From: Sulfitobacter sp. OXR-159
Lineage (GTDB): Bacteria; Pseudomonadota; Alphaproteobacteria; Rhodobacterales; Rhodobacteraceae
DNA: 64,000 bases
Assembly (NCBI RefSeq): GCF_034377145.1
Contig: NZ_CP139707.1
Span: forward strand, 2,554,501 to 2,618,500
Reading direction: 5' to 3'
Part shown: piece after piece, positions 60,366 through 64,000 of the stretch
How the letters are laid out: every line of letters begins with the position of its first letter
Numbering within the stretch: the stretch's first letter is position 1
The notes under the pieces: model-generated
What the model saw: the letters and a program-made list of their open reading frames with translations, nothing else
Told to the model about the DNA's origin: nothing
Database searches by the model: none
Made by a program: the position numbers and the translations under genes

Positions 60366-61346
60366 TTACTTGGCCAGTTCTTGCGCGCGCGAGACGAGCG
60401 CTTCGCCCCCCGGCACTTGGCTGGAGAAGGCAGCGTAGATCGGCGCGGAGGCTTCGATAAAGGCGGCCTTGTCAGCCTCATTGACCTCTACCCCCGCTGC
60501 GCGGACCTTCTCGACCAATTCACCGTCGGCGGTTTCGCCCTGGTTCAGCGACCAGTCCTGAACGGATGCAGCAACTTCGGTCGCGGCGGTTTTGACCTCA
60601 TCGGGAAGTTTCGACCAGGTTTCGGCCCCGGTAGTCAGATAGGTAGGTGAATAGACGTGGCCAGTCAGGCTCAGGTAGCCCTGCACCTCTTGGAAATTCG
60701 CGCCGACGATATTGGTCAGCGGGTTTTCCTGCCCGTCCATTGTGCCGGTCTGAAGGGCGACGAACACTTCAGAGAAAGACATCGGCGTCGGGTTTGCGCC
60801 CCATTCTTTGAACATCGAAACCCGCCATTCAGAAGAGGGCGTGCGGATTTTGAGCCCATCCAAATCGCTGGGGGTGTTGATCGGGCGGGCGTTGTTGGTG
60901 ATCTGGCGGAAACCGTTTTCCCAAGTAGAAAGCACTTCAAGCCCGGCTTTGCGCGCCAATGGGGCCAAATCGGGCTGCACGATCTCGGCGTCGATTGCTT
61001 TTAGGTGCGCGCGATCCTGTACCAAAAACGGCATGTCAAAGAGCGCAAATTCGGGCGCAATGTTGGCCATGATGGAAGAGATCAGCGTGAAATCCACGGT
61101 GCCCAGACGCAGCTTTTGCATCAGTTCCTTTTCGTTGCCGAGCTGTGCATCGGCATAGAATTCCACCGTGTGGGCGTCGCCCAGTTGCTCTTGCAGTTGT
61201 TCGGCAAAGCGTGCGGCGCTTTTGCCCTGCAGGCTGTTCGACGCCGCACCCACGGCCACCACATAGGTGTCCGCGGCCACGGGTGTCACAAGTGCAAAGG
61301 TCGCCGCAGCCAGACTGGCGCTCAGGCTCTTTGTAAGGGTTTTCAT
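60366..61346 (-). CDS. dctP: TRAP transporter substrate-binding protein DctP
   Basis: A 326-residue periplasmic protein: signal peptide about 25 residues ending near PVAA, then DctP family segments FAEQLQEQLGDAHTVEFYAD, NEKELMQKLRLGTVDFTLIS and, for carboxylate binding, IRTPSSEWRVSMFKEWGANP with SEVFVALQTGTMDGQENPL. The conserved Arg in IRTP contacts an acid group, so a sugar acid or similar organic acid is expected. ATG at 61346 is chosen as the start of a normal signal peptide. It is divergent from the dehydratase gene across a palindrome at 61487-61500. Confidence 0.92.
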   Translation of the reverse strand: MKTLTKSLSASLAAATFALVTPVAADTYVVAVGAASNSLQGKSAARFAEQLQEQLGDAHTVEFYADAQLGNEKELMQKLRLGTVDFTLISSIMANIAPEFALFDMPFLVQDRAHLKAIDAEIVQPDLAPLARKAGLEVLSTWENGFRQITNNARPINTPSDLDGLKIRTPSSEWRVSMFKEWGANPTPMSFSEVFVALQTGTMDGQENPLTNIVGANFQEVQGYLSLTGHVYSPTYLTTGAETWSKLPDEVKTAATEVAASVQDWSLNQGETADGELVEKVRAAGVEVNEADKAAFIEASAPIYAAFSSQVPGGEALVSRAQELAK

Positions 61347-61486
61347 CGTATCTCCTCCGTTGGTTAAGAAAGTTCTGCCGCATCCATTGCACCTTTGCCT
61401 ATCGGGAAATGAGCCACGAACGCACGGCAGCTTGTGCAGTCGTTGATTTTTCATTTCTTCCCCTCCGTAATTTGGCGCTCTATAAT

Positions 61487-61500
61487 TTTGGCATTCCAAA
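61487..61500. promoter_or_regulatory. Palindrome in the dctP/dehydratase divergent region
   Basis: TTTGG-CATT-CCAAA is a perfect 5-bp inverted repeat with a four-base spacer, midway in the 244-base divergent gap. The TTGG-N4-CCAA pattern resembles operators of FCD-type GntR regulators of sugar-acid genes (UxuR/ExuR-like). The GntR gene at 63676 is the natural candidate. Confidence 0.5.
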
Positions 61501-61590
61501 GTTCCAATATGATGCTAAGAGTGATGTCAACATGATTCGTCTTCGGAAGTGTCCGGCAGAACGAGAAACAGCGAAAAAAGAGAGGCCCTG

Positions 61591-62766
61591 ATGACTAAGA
61601 TCAAATCCGTCCGCACCCGTGTCTGGAACTGGAAAGGGCCGACCGTGCCCCCCTCGGGGAATTTCTGCACCAATGCGTCGGATGCCCTTTGGATTAAGGG
61701 CGATGCCATGGCGAGCTTTCGTTTTCACCAGTGGCTGACCTGCGAGATCGAGACTGAAGACGGCACGATCGGCATCGGCAATGCAGCCTTGGCACCGACG
61801 CTGGTGAAACAGGCGATCGACGAATGGTTCGCCCCGCTGGTCGTCGGCGAAGACCCCTTCGACTACGCCTATCTGTGGGAGAAAATGTACCGCCGCAGCC
61901 ACGCTTGGGGCCGCAAGGGGATCGGGATGACCGCGATCTCGGCCGTCGACATCGCGATCTGGGATCTGATGGGCAAACTGGTCGACAAACCCGTGTTCAA
62001 ACTCTTGGGCGGGCGCACCAAAGAGAAAATCCCGGTCTACTATTCCAAGCTTTACGCGGGGTCTGTCGAAAGCATGCAGGCCGAAGCGGAAGAGGCGATG
62101 CAGCACGGCTACACCGGCTTTAAAACGCGGTTTGGCTTTGGCCCGAAGGACGGCATGGCAGGCATGCGCGAGAACCTCAAAAGGGTCGAAGCGCTGCGCG
62201 AGGTGATCGGCTATGACAAAGACCTGATGCTCGAATGCTATATGGGTTGGAACCTCGACTACGCCAAGCGGATGCTGCCCAAACTGGCGAAATACGAGCC
62301 GCGCTGGCTCGAAGAGCCGGTGATCGCCGATGATGTGGCAGGCTATGCCGAGTTGAACGCCATGGGGATCGTCCCAATCTCGGGCGGCGAACATGAATAC
62401 AGCGTGATCGGTTGCGCCGAACTGATCAATCGCCGCGCGGTCAGTGTGCTGCAATATGACACCAACCGCGTCGGCGGCATCACGGCGGCGCAAAAGATCA
62501 ACGCCATCGCCGAGGCGGCGCAGATCCCGGTCATCCCACATGCCGGGCAGATGCATAACTATCACCTGACCATGGCCAATATTAACTGTCCGATGTCCGA
62601 ATACTTCCCGGTCTTCGATGTCGAGGTCGGCAATGAGTTGTTCTACTATATCTTCGAAGGCGACCCGGAGGCGCAGGGCGGGTTCTTGCAGCTTGACGAC
62701 GACAAACCCGGCCTCGGCATCACCATCTCCGACAAGCATCATTCCAATTTCGAGATCACAGAATGA
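61591..62766 (+). CDS. Mandelate racemase/muconate lactonizing (enolase superfamily) sugar-acid dehydratase, RhmD-like
   Basis: A 391-residue enolase-superfamily enzyme that would dehydrate an acid sugar to a 2-keto-3-deoxy acid. Metal-binding acids are likely in [21 protein letters not shown] and [10 protein letters not shown]. The catalytic His region [17 protein letters not shown] and the ending [11 protein letters not shown] resemble L-rhamnonate dehydratase. Substrate is not certain: other acid sugars are possible. ATG at 61591 fits; an upstream in-frame ATG (61549) lacks support. It overlaps the aldolase gene by four bases. Confidence 0.83.
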   Translation: MTKIKSVRTRVWNWKGPTVPPSGNFCTNASDALWIKGDAMASFRFHQWLTCEIETEDGTIGIGNAALAPTLVKQAIDEWFAPLVVGEDPFDYAYLWEKMYRRSHAWGRKGIGMTAISAVDIAIWDLMGKLVDKPVFKLLGGRTKEKIPVYYSKLYAGSVESMQAEAEEAMQHGYTGFKTRFGFGPKDGMAGMRENLKRVEALREVIGYDKDLMLECYMGWNLDYAKRMLPKLAKYEPRWLEEPVIADDVAGYAELNAMGIVPISGGEHEYSVIGCAELINRRAVSVLQYDTNRVGGITAAQKINAIAEAAQIPVIPHAGQMHNYHLTMANINCPMSEYFPVFDVEVGNELFYYIFEGDPEAQGGFLQLDDDKPGLGITISDKHHSNFEITE

Positions 62767-63674
62767 CCAAATACTCCGGCATCTGGCCCGTCGCCCCTAC
62801 CCCGTTCAACGATGACGGCACGGTCGACTATGAGGGCATGAAACGTGTGATCGACTGTATGGTCGATCAGGGCAGCGATGGCATCTGCATCCTCGCCAAC
62901 TTCTCTGAACAGTTCCTGATCACCGATGAGGAACGCCGCCTTTTGACCGAGGTCTCGCTTAAGCATATGGCGGGGCGCCTGCCCGTCATCGTCACCATCA
63001 GCCATTACGCCACCCAAATCGCGGTGGCCCGCGCGCAGCACGCGAAAGACCACGGCGCCGCGATGGTCATGATGATACCCCCCTACCATGGCGCATTGCT
63101 GAAGGGCTCGGCGGAACAGAGCTTTGAGCAGTTTGCCCAAGTGGGCGAAGTCGGCATCCCGATCATGGTGCAAGACGCGCCGCTTTCGGGGGTGGACCTA
63201 CCGGTCCCTCTGCTGGTGCGCATGGCGCGCGAAATCGAAGAGGTGCGTCTGTTCAAGATCGAATGTCCGCAGGCCGCAACCAAGCTGCGTGACCTGATCG
63301 CGGCAGGTGGCGACGCCATCGAAGGCCCTTTCGACGGCGAAGAGGCGATCACGCTGCTCGCTGATCTCGAAGCCGGGGCCACTGGCGCCATGACCAGCGC
63401 GATAATCCCCGACCAGATCAAGCCGGTGATTGACCATTTCGCCGCTGGCGACCTCCGGGCCGCGACCGATGCCTATGCCCGCGTCTTGCCCGCAGTGAAC
63501 CATGAAAACCGTCAATGCGGCTTTCGGTCTGCCAAAGCGGCGATGGTCGAAGGCGGCGTGATCCGCTCGGAATTCTGTCGTCACCCGATTGCCCCATTGC
63601 ATCCTCAGACACGAGAGTCCCTACTCCGCTTGATCCGGCCGCTTGAGCCGGTGGTGCTGAGCTGGGGAAAATGA
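62763..63674 (+). CDS. Dihydrodipicolinate synthase family protein, probable 2-keto-3-deoxy sugar-acid aldolase
   Basis: A 303-residue class I aldolase of the DHDPS/NAL family. The Schiff-base lysine is in [15 protein letters not shown], the N-terminus [17 protein letters not shown] is the family signature, and the phosphate-type loop is replaced by [16 protein letters not shown]. The context with a sugar-acid dehydratase and a TRAP importer points to cleavage of the 2-keto-3-deoxy acid rather than to lysine synthesis. ATG overlaps the dehydratase stop. Confidence 0.85.
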   Translation: MTKYSGIWPVAPTPFNDDGTVDYEGMKRVIDCMVDQGSDGICILANFSEQFLITDEERRLLTEVSLKHMAGRLPVIVTISHYATQIAVARAQHAKDHGAAMVMMIPPYHGALLKGSAEQSFEQFAQVGEVGIPIMVQDAPLSGVDLPVPLLVRMAREIEEVRLFKIECPQAATKLRDLIAAGGDAIEGPFDGEEAITLLADLEAGATGAMTSAIIPDQIKPVIDHFAAGDLRAATDAYARVLPAVNHENRQCGFRSAKAAMVEGGVIRSEFCRHPIAPLHPQTRESLLRLIRPLEPVVLSWGK

Positions 63675-63675
63675 C

Positions 63676-64000
63676 ATGAGCAAGAAGACCGACATCACGG
63701 ACCTCGACACGGGCGAGCTTGCCCTCGCGCGGCCCCGCGCCACATTGGTAGAGGTCACCGCCGACAAGCTGCGCGAGTTGATTTTGCTAGAGAAACTGCC
63801 CGCCGGGGCGCATATCTCGGAGCGTGATCTGGCCGCTGCCTTGGGCATCAGCCGCACCCCCCTGACCCGTGCTTTGACCATTCTCGAACAGGACGGGTTG
63901 ATCGAATATTCGGTCACCCGTCGCCCGCAAGTGGCCAACCCCCGGCTGGATGAGATCGAACAAAACCTGATAGTTATGGGCGCGCTCGAAGCCTTGGCCG
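63676..64000 (+). CDS. GntR family regulator, N-terminal part (cut by window end)
   Basis: Only the first 108 codons are in the window. They contain a GntR winged helix (about 25-90): LVEVTADKLRELILLEKLP, SERDLAAALGISRTPLTRAL and EQDGLIEYSVTRR, and then the start of what should be an FCD ligand domain (DEIEQNLIVMGALEALA). It starts two bases after the aldolase stop, so it belongs to the same operon and is the likely regulator of the sugar-acid cluster. Confidence 0.88.
   Translation, partial: MSKKTDITDLDTGELALARPRATLVEVTADKLRELILLEKLPAGAHISERDLAAALGISRTPLTRALTILEQDGLIEYSVTRRPQVANPRLDEIEQNLIVMGALEALA

Noticed and set aside
1..64000. CRISPR arrays, prophage genes, rRNA and tRNA genes
   Set aside because: No regularly spaced repeats, phage structural genes or RNA gene signatures were recognised in the window.

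Overview
The window is GC-rich, densely packed alphaproteobacterial chromosome. Its content points to a marine member of the Roseobacter group (Rhodobacterales). The markers are a psd-pssA-pmtA set with the small Rhodobacter-type PmtA, an Irr regulator next to fabA, a full C-P lyase locus, a HutF-type histidine pathway, and several ABC and TRAP uptake systems. The genus is inference; no rRNA or tRNA gene was seen. One IS element is present, and one transporter gene carries a nonsense codon.

Layout. 1-7 kb: a minus-strand block lnt(partial)-corC-ybeY-phoH, a lipoprotein/OmpA-like pair sharing a motif, a small secreted protein, miaB and a GT2-like gene. 7-15 kb: psd-pssA-pmtA, irr facing fabA, two minus-strand genes separating fabA from fabB-fabI, then a long inverted-repeat, potentially three-way-junction element after fabI. 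15-25 kb: an RNA methyltransferase, an FKBP isomerase, a HAD/hydrolase/dehydratase operon, an enol-lactonase, an MFS exporter, an alcohol dehydrogenase, and glycerate kinase with glucokinase. 25-33 kb: the histidine utilisation locus hutF / hutIHGU / hutC. 33-36 kb: a SleB-like hydrolase and a haem/iron cluster (ChaN, haem monooxygenase-like protein, small protein, HemP). 36-48 kb: the phosphonate locus phnCDE1E2, phnF, phnGHIJKLN, a DUF1045 gene and phnM. 48-54 kb: an IS630 element inserted just upstream of a hybrid histidine kinase, an SH3 lipoprotein, a class II amidotransferase and a PGA-hydrolase-like protein. 54-64 kb: a polyamine-type ABC transporter, then a TRAP transporter divergent from an enolase-superfamily dehydratase, a DHDPS-family aldolase and a GntR regulator cut by the window end.

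How the genes work together. The phospholipid set makes phosphatidylserine, phosphatidylethanolamine and phosphatidylcholine. FabA/FabB/FabI make and elongate unsaturated fatty acids. HutH, HutU, HutI, HutF and HutG take histidine to glutamate and formate. The phn locus imports phosphonates and cleaves the C-P bond. The last cluster probably imports and degrades a sugar acid, but its TRAP large permease has an in-frame TAG.

Several regulatory sequences are readable: GntR/HutC-type palindromes at the hut and phn divergent regions, an 18-bp perfect palindrome upstream of irr, and a strong stem-loop directly after each of the three substrate-binding protein genes.
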